A program made the translations under genes and the position numbers. Of a stretch of DNA of 13,686 nucleotides, positions 6,127-13,610 are shown piece after piece. Position 1 is the first letter of the stretch, and every line of letters starts with the position of its first letter. Location of the stretch: NCBI GenBank assembly GCA_045126515.1, contig JBGVOM010000092.1:1-13686 (forward strand), read 5' to 3'. A model generated the notes under the pieces. That model did not search any database. It was not told the DNA's origin and was given only the letters and a program-made list of their open reading frames with translations. Source of the DNA: RUG11237 sp045126515. Its GTDB lineage: Bacteria > Bacillota > Clostridia > Lachnospirales > Lachnospiraceae.

Positions 6127-7230
6127 AATTGTCTTTTCTGTTTCTTTGTCAAATACGTGAATCTTTTCAACATCAAGAGCAAATTTAACCTTGTCACCTG
6201 TTCTTACAGTTGTACGAGGATCAACTCTTGCTGTCATTGGGAATTCAGCTAAATCAAAGTAAAGGTAAACTTCAGCACCTAATAATTCGTATACTTTGAT
6301 AGTAGATTCGATTACAGCGTTTGGATGTGTTTCAATCATAACCTGTGAATCATAAACATCTTCCGGACGAATACCAAGAACTACAGTTCTGTTTGCGTAT
6401 CCACCATCGATTAAAGCTTTTGCTTTTGTTGGTGGAAGTTCGATATTGTATCCTGCTGTCTGTAATGTAACTCTGTTTCCGTCTACTACACATTTAGCAT
6501 CTAAGAAGTTCATCTGTGGGCTTCCCATGAATCCTGCTACGAAAAGGTTTGCCGGTCTTTCGTAAAGGTTCTGTGGTGTATCAACCTGCTGAATAACACC
6601 GTCTTTCATAACTACGATTCTTGTACCAAGTGTCATAGCTTCTGTCTGGTCATGTGTTACATAGATGATAGTGCTTCCTAATCTCTGATGTAATCTTGCA
6701 ATTTCGATACGCATCTGTACTCTTAACTTAGCATCCAAGTTTGATAAAGGTTCGTCCATAAGGAATACCTTAGGATTACGAACGATAGCACGTCCCATAG
6801 CAACACGCTGTCTCTGTCCACCAGATAAAGCCTTTGGCTTACGGTCAAGTAATTTTTCAAGGTCAAGAATCTTTGCAGCTTCTTTTACCATCTTATCAAT
6901 TTCATCTTTTGGTACTTTTCTTAATTTCAAACCAAAAGCCATGTTATCGTATACTGTCATATGTGGGTATAATGCGTAGTTCTGGAATACCATGGCAATA
7001 TCTCTGTCCTTAGGTTCCACATCGTTTACTACTCTGTCACCAATTTTTAATTCTCCTGAACTGATATCTTCCAGTCCGGCAATCATACGAAGTGTTGTAG
7101 ATTTACCACATCCTGATGGTCCTACAAAAATGATAAACTCCTTATCTTCAATTTCAAGATTGAAATCTTTTACTGCTTCAAATCCGTTTGGATATACTTT
7201 ACAAACATTTTTTAATGATAAACTTGCCAT
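6118..7230 (-). CDS. msmX: ABC transporter ATP-binding protein, MsmX/UgpC type
   Basis: This is the ATPase subunit for carbohydrate-type (CUT1) ABC importers, 370 residues, acting at the inner face of the membrane. It carries Walker A GPSGCGKST (37-45), Q-loop FQNY (82-85), signature LSGGQRQR (135-142), Walker B VFLMDEP (155-161), D-loop SNLD (163-166) and H-loop His193. A C-terminal TOBE/regulatory half follows from about residue 235. ATG at 7230 has AGGAGG 8 nt upstream. No permease or binding protein lies next to it. Together with family resemblance, this suggests a shared ATPase serving several distant sugar transporters, as MsmX does in Bacillus and streptococci. Many databases name such proteins UgpC. 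The stop codon lies inside the outer arm of hairpin element B. Confidence 0.87.
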   Translation of the reverse strand: MASLSLKNVCKVYPNGFEAVKDFNLEIEDKEFIIFVGPSGCGKSTTLRMIAGLEDISSGELKIGDRVVNDVEPKDRDIAMVFQNYALYPHMTVYDNMAFGLKLRKVPKDEIDKMVKEAAKILDLEKLLDRKPKALSGGQRQRVAMGRAIVRNPKVFLMDEPLSNLDAKLRVQMRIEIARLHQRLGSTIIYVTHDQTEAMTLGTRIVVMKDGVIQQVDTPQNLYERPANLFVAGFMGSPQMNFLDAKCVVDGNRVTLQTAGYNIELPPTKAKALIDGGYANRTVVLGIRPEDVYDSQVMIETHPNAVIESTIKVYELLGAEVYLYFDLAEFPMTARVDPRTTVRTGDKVKFALDVEKIHVFDKETEKTITN

Positions 7231-7275
7231 TAATTCTTCCTCCTAAAATTATTTTGTTCTTTTTAAGCTTTTTTT

Positions 7276-7330
7276 AGTATAAACTATTCTTGCCCTTTCG
7301 AAAATACCACAATTCCACAAAGATTTTCAA
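7276..7330 (-). promoter_or_regulatory. Candidate promoter region of msmX
   Basis: Two overlapping minus-strand candidates are seen. One is TTGAAA (7325-7330), an 18-nt spacer and TATTTT (7301-7306), preceded by TGG (extended -10). The other is a good TATACT (7276-7281) with a poor -35 (TTTTCG, 7299-7304). An imperfect palindrome covers about 7316-7340 (CAAAG-ATTTT-C-AAAAT-G-CTTTG) and overlaps the first -35, so it could be an operator. Which one is used cannot be decided from sequence. Confidence 0.35.
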
Positions 7331-7350
7331 AATGCTTTGGTAACAATGAT

Positions 7351-7387
7351 AAACTCCCGTCATTCTGCCGAGGAAAAACGGGAGTTT
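7351..7387 (-). terminator. Probable terminator of the diguanylate cyclase gene
   Basis: A perfect 10-bp stem AAACTCCCGT/ACGGGAGTTT (7378-7387 with 7351-7360) encloses a 17-nt loop. On the minus strand its 3' arm ends in TTT and continues ATCATTGTT, a weak U-tract. It lies 55 nt beyond the stop at 7442 and just before the msmX promoter region. The loop is long for a terminator, so a regulatory hairpin is the alternative. Confidence 0.45.
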
Positions 7388-7441
7388 GTATACATTTTGA
7401 CGGAACTAAGTTTATGTTTTGTTCATGATTTTATTTTTTCT

Positions 7442-8975
7442 TTAGATTTCATTCGTTTCTTCCCTGTAAAAGGAATATCCATCTTTGCCACGCTTTTTGG
7501 ACTTATATACCGCTTCGTCCGCTGCCTTATAAAGAGTTTCAAAATCTCCGGCATCATCCGGATACACCGCTGCCCCGATGCTGGCAGCAACCTTTGTCTT
7601 CACATAATCTCCCGGCTGAAGCTCACGGAAAAATTTAACAAGTCTTTCTGCTTCTTTTACTTCAATTTCGTGATTCGGAATATTCTTCACAAATACAAGA
7701 AACTCGTCCCCGCCGATTCTTCCAACAATATCTGTTACTCGAAATTCCGAGCCAAGTCCTCGTCCAATAGAAGATAACACAATATCTCCAAACACATGAC
7801 CTTTGGTATCATTAATGTTTTTAAAATTATCCACGTCAATGATAAAGAGTACGGAACGTACATTCTTCCCCTCATTTTCCAGATACTTTTTAATATATTT
7901 TTCTGTGGCAGTCTTATTATAAAGAGTAGTAAGCCCGTCAATTTCTGCCTTTTCTTCCAGTTCTTTTTCTTTATGTTGCACTCGACGATCCAACAAAAGA
8001 TTGCTGACTATCATGGCCATTGCAAAAAAAGCAAAACTAATAAATATTCCAATCATCATATACCTTGTATACTGTTTCACATTATCTTCCATTTCGTCAG
8101 TATAATCCGTCTCATACATAACCACCATATAACTATCTATGATGTGAATGGGCGTACATAAAATACAATATTCTTTTCCATCTTTTCGAAAATTGCACTG
8201 ATTTGTCTTTTTAATGGCTATCTCGTTAAGAAGTCTTGTATAACCCTCTTTCCCTTCATATGTTGCATCCTCTAAATAATCAAACAAATTAAATCTTTCC
8301 TTTGATCCGGAAAATTTTCCATCCCTACAAAAATCTGCCACATTGCCATTTCTGTCAATCAGCATACACGCCCCTTTTCCCATAGGCATGGGATGGGAAA
8401 CGGAGTCCGAAAACATAGAAGCTTTTACTGCAATCATACTTATACCAATCAATACATTGTTCTGATTATAAACGGGCTGTCCAATATAAATCAAAGCTCC
8501 GTCACCATCAGCTCCGTACACCGGCTCTGAAAAACCTGCTTTTCCACTTTGCAGCATTCTCTTTACCAGCTCATTCCCTCTCATATCTACCGTAGCTCCC
8601 TGATTACTAATTGCCATTCCGGCAGTATCTACAAGGTATGCTAAATGTACACATTCTATCCGATTGAGCATATTAATAGCTTTAATATTATCTATATTCC
8701 GTATATACTCATAATCCTTTAAATCGTACTTCATCACCCCTACCATTTTCATATACTCGTTTAACCGTCCCTCAAGCTGACGAGTACTGGTAAGTGCCAT
8801 TTTCTCCAAATCCTTTTGCTTTTCCGCCCGAACAAGCCTCTGTATGTTGCCAGAACAAACAAAGCAGATAAATTCCACTGTCCCAAACAGAAGAACACAC
8901 CAAAAAAGTAACCTGACAATATATCCAATTCCTTTTTCCTTGTTATTTTTTTTTCGCCGCTTTACTTCCTTTCAT
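7442..8975 (-). CDS. Cache-GGDEF diguanylate cyclase, frame broken at an A9 tract
   Basis: This would make c-di-GMP from two GTP in response to an extracellular signal. The frame open from GTG 8878 codes 478 residues: an extracytoplasmic sensor region (about 20-270, Cache-like), a membrane helix (about 274-296), and a GGDEF domain (about 310-475). The active-site motif is RIGGDEF (387-393), with an intact RxxD inhibitory site RVTD (380-383). GTG 8878 lies inside a hydrophobic helix and has no SD. An ATG at 8975 with SD GGCGGTGA starts MKGSKAAKK but hits a stop after 10 codons at nine A residues (8946-8954). With eight A the frame runs on as NNKEKGIGYIVRLLFWCV, supplying the missing first membrane helix (510 residues). 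I therefore give the gene from 8975. It is a slippage-dependent, phase-variable, recently broken or miscalled gene. It starts 19 nt after the YesL gene. Confidence 0.75.
8946..8954 (-). other. A9 homopolymer at the frame break
   Basis: On the coding strand nine A residues follow GCGGCG, eight codons after the ATG at 8975. Loss of one A (or gain of two) joins the start to the main GGDEF frame. Tracts of this length are known sites of polymerase slippage and replication slippage, and also of sequencing indels. Confidence 0.7.
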
Positions 8976-8994
8976 AGAGATTCACCGCCCATTT

Positions 8995-9639
8995 TTATAT
9001 AGTTCCTTCATCCTCCGGCACAGCTTCATAACCTCTAAAAATTTTTGCGTATAAATATGACATCACATATACAAACGCAGACTCCCCAAATAATATCAGT
9101 ATCGGAAGAAACTGATAATTTACAAGCATATAAAAACATGCATATACTTGCATTCCAAAAATCACCGCCAAAATCAATGTATATGGCAAATGTCTTATAC
9201 TCATAAGTACTGCATTTTTAAAATACTCTCCCACAGTATTTTCAAATTTTGCAATCAATGGAAATATATACAACTCCACAAACAAAAGAATCAGTCCTGC
9301 CAAAATAACAACTGTAAGCAGCAGATATTTCAACTGGCTGTCCCAATGGCTTATAATATAATAATCCGTCCCCAGCACTATCATAACAGCCAATAATACC
9401 AACCATATAATTGTAGATTGTTTGAAATTTCTTTTCAGTGCCTTGATATAGCCCCGAAAAATATAACTTTCTTCATTTTTAACCATTTTCAACGTAACGG
9501 AAAGCAACGCCGTCGTTGCCGCCCCCATAGTTACTACCGGCAGACTGCAGATAAGCCATAGCAGATTCAATATGGCTAAATCTGCAATTCTGCCTAACGC
9601 TTTCATAATACTGCCATCCGGATTAAAAAAATTTCCCAT
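8995..9639 (-). CDS. YesL family membrane protein (DUF624)
   Basis: This 214-residue integral membrane protein matches the YesL/DUF624 family (PF04854). The family is often linked with carbohydrate uptake loci in Firmicutes, and its molecular role is not established. Family features are the short N-terminus MGNFFNPDGSIMKALGRIADLAILNLLWLICSLPVVTMGAA, rich in the typical L.W...LP pattern, followed by the basic loop IKALKRNFKQS and about five hydrophobic helices in total. I chose ATG 9639. The promoter at 9671-9699 starts transcription near 9664, which excludes the longer in-frame starts; ATG 9672 overlaps the -10 box. A G-rich SD (GTGGGG) precedes 9639. It is probably co-transcribed with the diguanylate cyclase 19 nt downstream. 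Confidence 0.8.
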   Translation of the reverse strand: MGNFFNPDGSIMKALGRIADLAILNLLWLICSLPVVTMGAATTALLSVTLKMVKNEESYIFRGYIKALKRNFKQSTIIWLVLLAVMIVLGTDYYIISHWDSQLKYLLLTVVILAGLILLFVELYIFPLIAKFENTVGEYFKNAVLMSIRHLPYTLILAVIFGMQVYACFYMLVNYQFLPILILFGESAFVYVMSYLYAKIFRGYEAVPEDEGTI

Positions 9640-9670
9640 GTCGTTCCCCACTTCGTTCTTTATTGGTTTC

Positions 9671-9699
9671 ATTATATTACAATTATATTCAAAAATCAA
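9671..9699 (-). promoter_or_regulatory. Promoter of the yesL-GGDEF unit
   Basis: On the minus strand the -35 is TTGATT (9694-9699) and the -10 is a perfect TATAAT (9671-9676), with a 17-nt spacer. The -35 begins directly after the histidine kinase stop codon (9701-9703), so the downstream pair can be expressed independently of the two-component genes. Confidence 0.75.
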
Positions 9700-9700
9700 T

Positions 9701-12166
9701 TTATTCCTGTGGCTCTTCAAGGCTTTCAGGTTCCTCCTCAGCAATGGGAAATGTAACTGTTACACGGAATAAATCCCCATCTAAATAGAGTTCAAATTCC
9801 CCACCCTGAAGCTCTGTTAAATTTTTTGCAATGGAAAGTCCCAATCCGCTTCCCTCTGTGCTTCTGGAAACATCTCCACGTATAAAACGCTCCGTCAGCT
9901 CATTTGCATTAAAATTCAATTGGTTTTCAGATATATTTTTCAAAGAAAATACAGCTTTTCCCTGATTTACAGTTAAATCCGCATATACTCTCGTTCCACC
10001 CAAGGCATACTTCGCCACATTATTATAAAGGTTCTCAATCACCCTCCATACCCTTCTTCCATCTGCCATTACTACCACAGGCTCATTTGGGATATTCAAT
10101 ACCAGATTTAGGTTTTTCGCATCAAATTTTTCATCAAATTCTCCGGCTGTCTGATAGATTAATTCCACAAGATTAATTCTTCCAATCTGCAGCTCTATGT
10201 TTCCAGAGCTGATTTTAGAAGCCTCTACCAAATCTTCCGTCAGATGTTTCAGTCGCTGTGCTTTGTTTTCTAAAACCTCCACATAGCTTTGAATTCTTTC
10301 ATTGTCTATCTTTTCCCGTTTAATCAGACCCACATAATTAATAATGGAAGTCAGAGGTGTCTTAATATCATGAGATACATTGGTAATCAACTCTGTCTTC
10401 ATACGCTCGTTGCGGGTACTTTCTTCTACTGCATAGCGTAAACCACTTCCAATATTATTGATACTCTCAGCCATGTTAAAATTATCCTGATGTAGGTCTG
10501 CTGTGTTGAGTTTATAATCCAAATCACCATCTACAATTTTTCTTATACCCTCCGATATTTCATTGCGCTCCATGGCGTCTTTTATAATATATGTTCCTGC
10601 CAATCCACTGATGAGCAAAGGTATTCCGACGCCAATCCAAAGGTTTTCATGTACAATTCCATATCCCACTGCCGCTGCATTTGCTGCCACATAAATTGCG
10701 TACAAAATAATTATTCTCGTGGTGTTTTTCCGATTACGGAATACACGCAGTATAAAGCTAGTTATTTTATATAAAATACTATTCGTCCAAAGAGTTTCTG
10801 CTTTAATTCTTCTCACCAAAGTAAAATAACCAGCAAGGAACGAAAGGTTTATAATAAATGCCACAGCTCCCACAATCACATTGTTCCACAATCCGAATTC
10901 ATAATCCACCCTGGCTCCCTGTATAATCAAAACTTCAAAGAACGCAATGGCAAACATAAGAACTGCCGCTATTTCTGTTTTGATATTATCAAACCAGTTG
11001 GTACGAATTTCATCCGTATCGTCTATATGCCCTGATACAAAAGTCAGATAGATAAATAAGCAGAAAGCCAACACCAGGCTGACACCACCACCAATGCAGG
11101 CAATGCGATACCATGGCTGAAGCCTTTCATACTGGTTTTTTTCTATATAGAAATTATCTTTCGCAATAAAATTAGTATCTACTGCCGTAGCAATATAATA
11201 ATTTCCAGTCATAGAGTTATTCCATCTGCGCATAATTTCCAAAAACCGGTCATTCTCCAGCCTTAAACTGCTGTCATATCCCATGCTGACAGAATTCATA
11301 AAAAAACGGGTTTTATAAGAATCAAAATACTGGGCCAAATCTTCTAATTGCACGCCTTCCCCGCGCTGATACATGTCACGGATATCCTGTTCATTGGTAT
11401 AGATTGCGGAACTATCTGTATCAATTACGGCATAGTGCAGATTTGTATTTTGCAAATGATATTTGCTCTCAAATGTTTTGTATTGTTCAAAGTCTTCCTG
11501 AATTTTTACTACGGCATTTTCTAAATATTCATAAAACTGTTCTCTTTCTTCGTCGGTATAAAAGCGGTCCGCTAAACTGATTCCATCCACCGGAAGATAA
11601 TACTCCGACAAATATTTTAAGGTCTGTATATCCCCATCCTCTTGTATTTCCGGGAGAGTAATCGTCTTTTCGGATATAATTCTTCCTTCTTCCGATGAAT
11701 TGTCGTATACCTTAGTGTATTCTAAAACACTGTCTGCCCGACTTTCTACTGGCTCACCGGAATCTACTTGAAGGTTTTCATAAACAAGTCCCTCTTTTCC
11801 CCATTTAATCAAGTCTTCCACTCGATAGTAAATTCCTCCGTCCACTGCATCCTTTACTGCGTAGACAACATTTCTTTTCACATAATCTTCCACGGAAATC
11901 AGCTTGTCCGGATCATAATCACCGTCTGTTTCAAAAATAGAGCACAGATGTACATAGTCTGACAGTTCATATATCTTATCTTCTACCAGACTTTCATAAT
12001 AATCTGAATCAGTAAACTTTTTCCCTTCAAGCATATCTCCTGTACCTTTTGTGGAACCCTGATAGCTAAAGCACACACTTAATGACACCACAGTAATCAC
12101 CACAAAAAACGTCTGTAGTATAACCGCTGCCGCTTTCACTCCTTTGCTGTACTTCAAATTATGCAT
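9701..12166 (-). CDS. Sensor histidine kinase, multi-pass, atypical G1 box
   Basis: This 821-residue membrane kinase is the likely partner of the OmpR-type regulator encoded 24 nt upstream. Order: first membrane helix (about 11-34); large extracytoplasmic region (35-353) of no family I recognise; five or six membrane helices (about 354-378, 397-416, 428-450, 484-504, 509-527); a HAMP-like linker (about 530-585); HisKA with H-box NVSHDIKTPLTS (His599); ATPase domain with N-box NLYNNVAKYA (712-721) and G2 box GSGLGLSIAK (772-781). The usual G1 motif DxGxG is replaced by SLKNIS (741-746), so the adenine-contacting Asp is missing. The same replacement occurs in a group of Firmicutes kinases, from memory. 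ATG 12166 has AAGGAG 8 nt upstream. The acidic C-terminal tail (EEEPESLEEPQE) is unusual. The signal is unknown. Confidence 0.87.
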   Translation of the reverse strand: MHNLKYSKGVKAAAVILQTFFVVITVVSLSVCFSYQGSTKGTGDMLEGKKFTDSDYYESLVEDKIYELSDYVHLCSIFETDGDYDPDKLISVEDYVKRNVVYAVKDAVDGGIYYRVEDLIKWGKEGLVYENLQVDSGEPVESRADSVLEYTKVYDNSSEEGRIISEKTITLPEIQEDGDIQTLKYLSEYYLPVDGISLADRFYTDEEREQFYEYLENAVVKIQEDFEQYKTFESKYHLQNTNLHYAVIDTDSSAIYTNEQDIRDMYQRGEGVQLEDLAQYFDSYKTRFFMNSVSMGYDSSLRLENDRFLEIMRRWNNSMTGNYYIATAVDTNFIAKDNFYIEKNQYERLQPWYRIACIGGGVSLVLAFCLFIYLTFVSGHIDDTDEIRTNWFDNIKTEIAAVLMFAIAFFEVLIIQGARVDYEFGLWNNVIVGAVAFIINLSFLAGYFTLVRRIKAETLWTNSILYKITSFILRVFRNRKNTTRIIILYAIYVAANAAAVGYGIVHENLWIGVGIPLLISGLAGTYIIKDAMERNEISEGIRKIVDGDLDYKLNTADLHQDNFNMAESINNIGSGLRYAVEESTRNERMKTELITNVSHDIKTPLTSIINYVGLIKREKIDNERIQSYVEVLENKAQRLKHLTEDLVEASKISSGNIELQIGRINLVELIYQTAGEFDEKFDAKNLNLVLNIPNEPVVVMADGRRVWRVIENLYNNVAKYALGGTRVYADLTVNQGKAVFSLKNISENQLNFNANELTERFIRGDVSRSTEGSGLGLSIAKNLTELQGGEFELYLDGDLFRVTVTFPIAEEEPESLEEPQE

Positions 12167-12190
12167 GAAGAAAACTCCTTTCCTGTCTGT

Positions 12191-12883
12191 TTAAAGTTTC
12201 TCTATTTTATACCCAATGCCCCATACTACTTTCAAATATTTTGGTTCTTTTGGATTAATTTCAATTTTTTCACGGATATGACGGATGTGTACTGCCACTG
12301 TGTTATCTGCACCTATAGCATCCTCATTCCATATGCTTTCGTAAATCTGATTAATGGAAAACACCTTTCCCTGATTCTTTACCAGTAGAAGAAGGATATT
12401 GTATTCAATAGGTGTCATCTTTACAAGATTTCCTTCCACCATAACCTCTTTTAAATCATCATTAATCACAAGCTCCCCTGTTTTAAAAACATTAGAACTT
12501 TCCTCTGTGATATTTCCCAGTTCTGTATATCTTCGAAGCTGGGATTTTACACGCGCCACTAATTCCAGTGGATTAAAAGGCTTTGCCACATAATCATCCG
12601 CCCCTATATTCAACCCAAGAATCTTATCTGCATCTTCTGTTTTTGCAGAAAGCATAATAATCGGTATACTGCTGGTTTCTCTGATTTTTAAAGTGGCATG
12701 AATACCGTCCAGACGCGGCATCATAATATCTATAATCAGCAAATGAACTTCCTGTTGCTGCAATATCTCCATCGCCTGAATACCGTCATAGGCTTTCAGT
12801 ACATTGTATCCTTCCTGTACCAGATATATTTCAATCGCATCTACAATTTCTTTATCATCATCACATACCAATATGTTTAACAT
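12191..12883 (-). CDS. OmpR/PhoB-family response regulator
   Basis: This 230-residue transcription factor pairs with the kinase downstream. The receiver domain (1-115) has the acidic pair Asp8/Asp9, phospho-acceptor Asp52 in IDIMMPRLDG, switch residue Ser79 and Lys101 in YVAKPFNP. The C-terminal winged helix (about 130-228) shows TPIEYNILLLL and the recognition-helix region DNTVAVHIRHIREKIE, ending in VVWGIGYKIEKL. Length and motifs are complete. ATG 12883 follows a GAGGTGA SD. The upstream 12884-12971 is very AT-rich. I find no clear promoter there, but it contains repeated TTAA/ATTAAAG words that could be binding sites. The gene precedes the kinase in one operon, the usual order. Confidence 0.92.
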   Translation of the reverse strand: MLNILVCDDDKEIVDAIEIYLVQEGYNVLKAYDGIQAMEILQQQEVHLLIIDIMMPRLDGIHATLKIRETSSIPIIMLSAKTEDADKILGLNIGADDYVAKPFNPLELVARVKSQLRRYTELGNITEESSNVFKTGELVINDDLKEVMVEGNLVKMTPIEYNILLLLVKNQGKVFSINQIYESIWNEDAIGADNTVAVHIRHIREKIEINPKEPKYLKVVWGIGYKIEKL

Positions 12884-12965
12884 CTCATCACCTCATCAAA
12901 AATATACTTGTATTAAATTAATTCTACAGTTAAAAAACTTTAATTTTTCCTTAATATTTAGCTTA

Positions 12966-13002
12966 TTTTAAAAAACCGCATAAGCTTTGCTTATACGGTT
13001 TT
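12966..13002 (-). terminator. Terminator of the CBS-domain gene
   Basis: A 14-bp stem (12972-12985 with 12989-13002) with a 3-nt loop begins 9 nt after the CBS gene stop. On the minus strand it continues in a T run (GGTTTTTTAAAA). The single mismatch is C-A on plus but G-U on minus, so the structure is selected for minus-strand transcripts. It separates the CBS gene from the two-component operon. Confidence 0.85.
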
Positions 13003-13011
13003 CTCCCTATC

Positions 13012-13422
13012 TTATAGGTACTTTTTTGCCTTAGCATAAAATACCTGAATAATATCCCTTCTTGTTATAATGCCACTAAAAATATTATCATCATCCACCA
13101 CCGGAACGTAATTTTGTTCCAATGCTCTTTTTATCATATCATTCATATCTGCAGTTCCGGAAACAGCTTTAATGTCTGTTTTTCTCGGTATATTCGCTAC
13201 AGTAATTTCTCCTATGCATTCTAAATTTAATTCTCTTTTTTCCCTTATTACCCTTAATATATCGCCTTCTGTGACAGAACCCACATAATGTCCCTGCCTG
13301 TCTATCATTGGAATTGCAGTGAAGCCCTTTTCCTCTATAACATCCATCACTTTGGACAATTTATCATCTGCATACACATATGCAACTTCACTCTTTGGCG
13401 TAAGGAAAAACAACACGTTCAC
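13012..13422 (-). CDS. CBS-domain protein, DarB/CbpB-like
   Basis: This 136-residue soluble protein is made almost only of two CBS domains (about 10-60 and 75-132), which form an adenine-nucleotide-binding pair. Recognisable segments are FTAIPMIDRQGHYVGSVTEG in the first repeat and YVPVVDDDNIFSGIITRRD in the second. Overall size and the C-terminal IFSGIITRRDII pattern resemble Bacillus YkuL (DarB/CbpB), a c-di-AMP-binding protein that affects Rel and pyruvate carboxylase. This likeness is from memory and not proof of ligand. I placed the start at GTG 13422 (MNVLFFLTPKSEV) because GGAGGA lies about 7 nt before it. The upstream in-frame ATG 13437 has no SD and would put that SD inside the coding region. 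It is a single-gene unit with its own promoter and terminator. Confidence 0.8.
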   Translation of the reverse strand: MNVLFFLTPKSEVAYVYADDKLSKVMDVIEEKGFTAIPMIDRQGHYVGSVTEGDILRVIREKRELNLECIGEITVANIPRKTDIKAVSGTADMNDMIKRALEQNYVPVVDDDNIFSGIITRRDIIQVFYAKAKKYL

Positions 13423-13476
13423 ATGCCTCTCCTCCATTTCAAATACTATTTACCTATTTTTTACAAAGTTCAATTT

Positions 13477-13505
13477 AGTATACATCTCCTGTCCTGATAC
13501 GTCAA
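13477..13505 (-). promoter_or_regulatory. Promoter of the CBS-domain gene
   Basis: On the minus strand the -35 is TTGACG (13500-13505), the spacer is 17 nt and the -10 is TATACT (13477-13482). Transcription would start about 45-50 nt upstream of GTG 13422. Confidence 0.78.
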
Positions 13506-13515
13506 GATATTCCAT

Positions 13516-13549
13516 AATAAAATCCCCCGGTTATTGTACCGGGGGATTT
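13516..13549 (-). terminator. Distal terminator of the right-edge gene
   Basis: A perfect 11-bp GC-rich stem AAATCCCCCGG/CCGGGGGATTT (13539-13549 with 13520-13530) has an 8-nt loop. On the minus strand it is followed by TTATTATGG, giving the U-tract GATTTTATT. It lies just upstream of the CBS promoter, so it insulates that promoter from read-through coming from the right. Confidence 0.75.
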
Positions 13550-13561
13550 CAGACTGTAGAC

Positions 13562-13597
13562 AAAGTGGCATTGGAGTCAACACTCCAACGCCACTTT
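13562..13597 (-). terminator. Proximal hairpin/terminator after the right-edge gene
   Basis: A 16-position stem (13562-13577 with 13582-13597) closes on a 4-nt loop. The only mismatch is A-C on plus and U-G on minus, so it is fully paired as a minus-strand transcript. The minus strand continues CACTTTGTC and the plus strand CACTTTTCTCTGTTT, so the plus T-tract is actually better. I read it as the first of two tandem terminators for the gene at 13611, possibly also bidirectional. Confidence 0.6.
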
Positions 13598-13610
13598 TCT
13601 CTGTTTATAG

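Noticed and set aside
5946..6128. Plus-strand open frame of 60 codons between the hairpins
   Set aside because: It runs through hairpin B, has no SD, and its sequence is fixed by the palindrome.
9639..9744. Longer N-terminus for the YesL protein
   Set aside because: It would start upstream of, or overlap, the consensus promoter at 9671-9699; the family begins near MGNFFNPDG.
12884..12960. Promoter of the response regulator
   Set aside because: Several TATATT/TAATAC-like words are present but none has a credible -35 at 16-18 nt, so no promoter is called.
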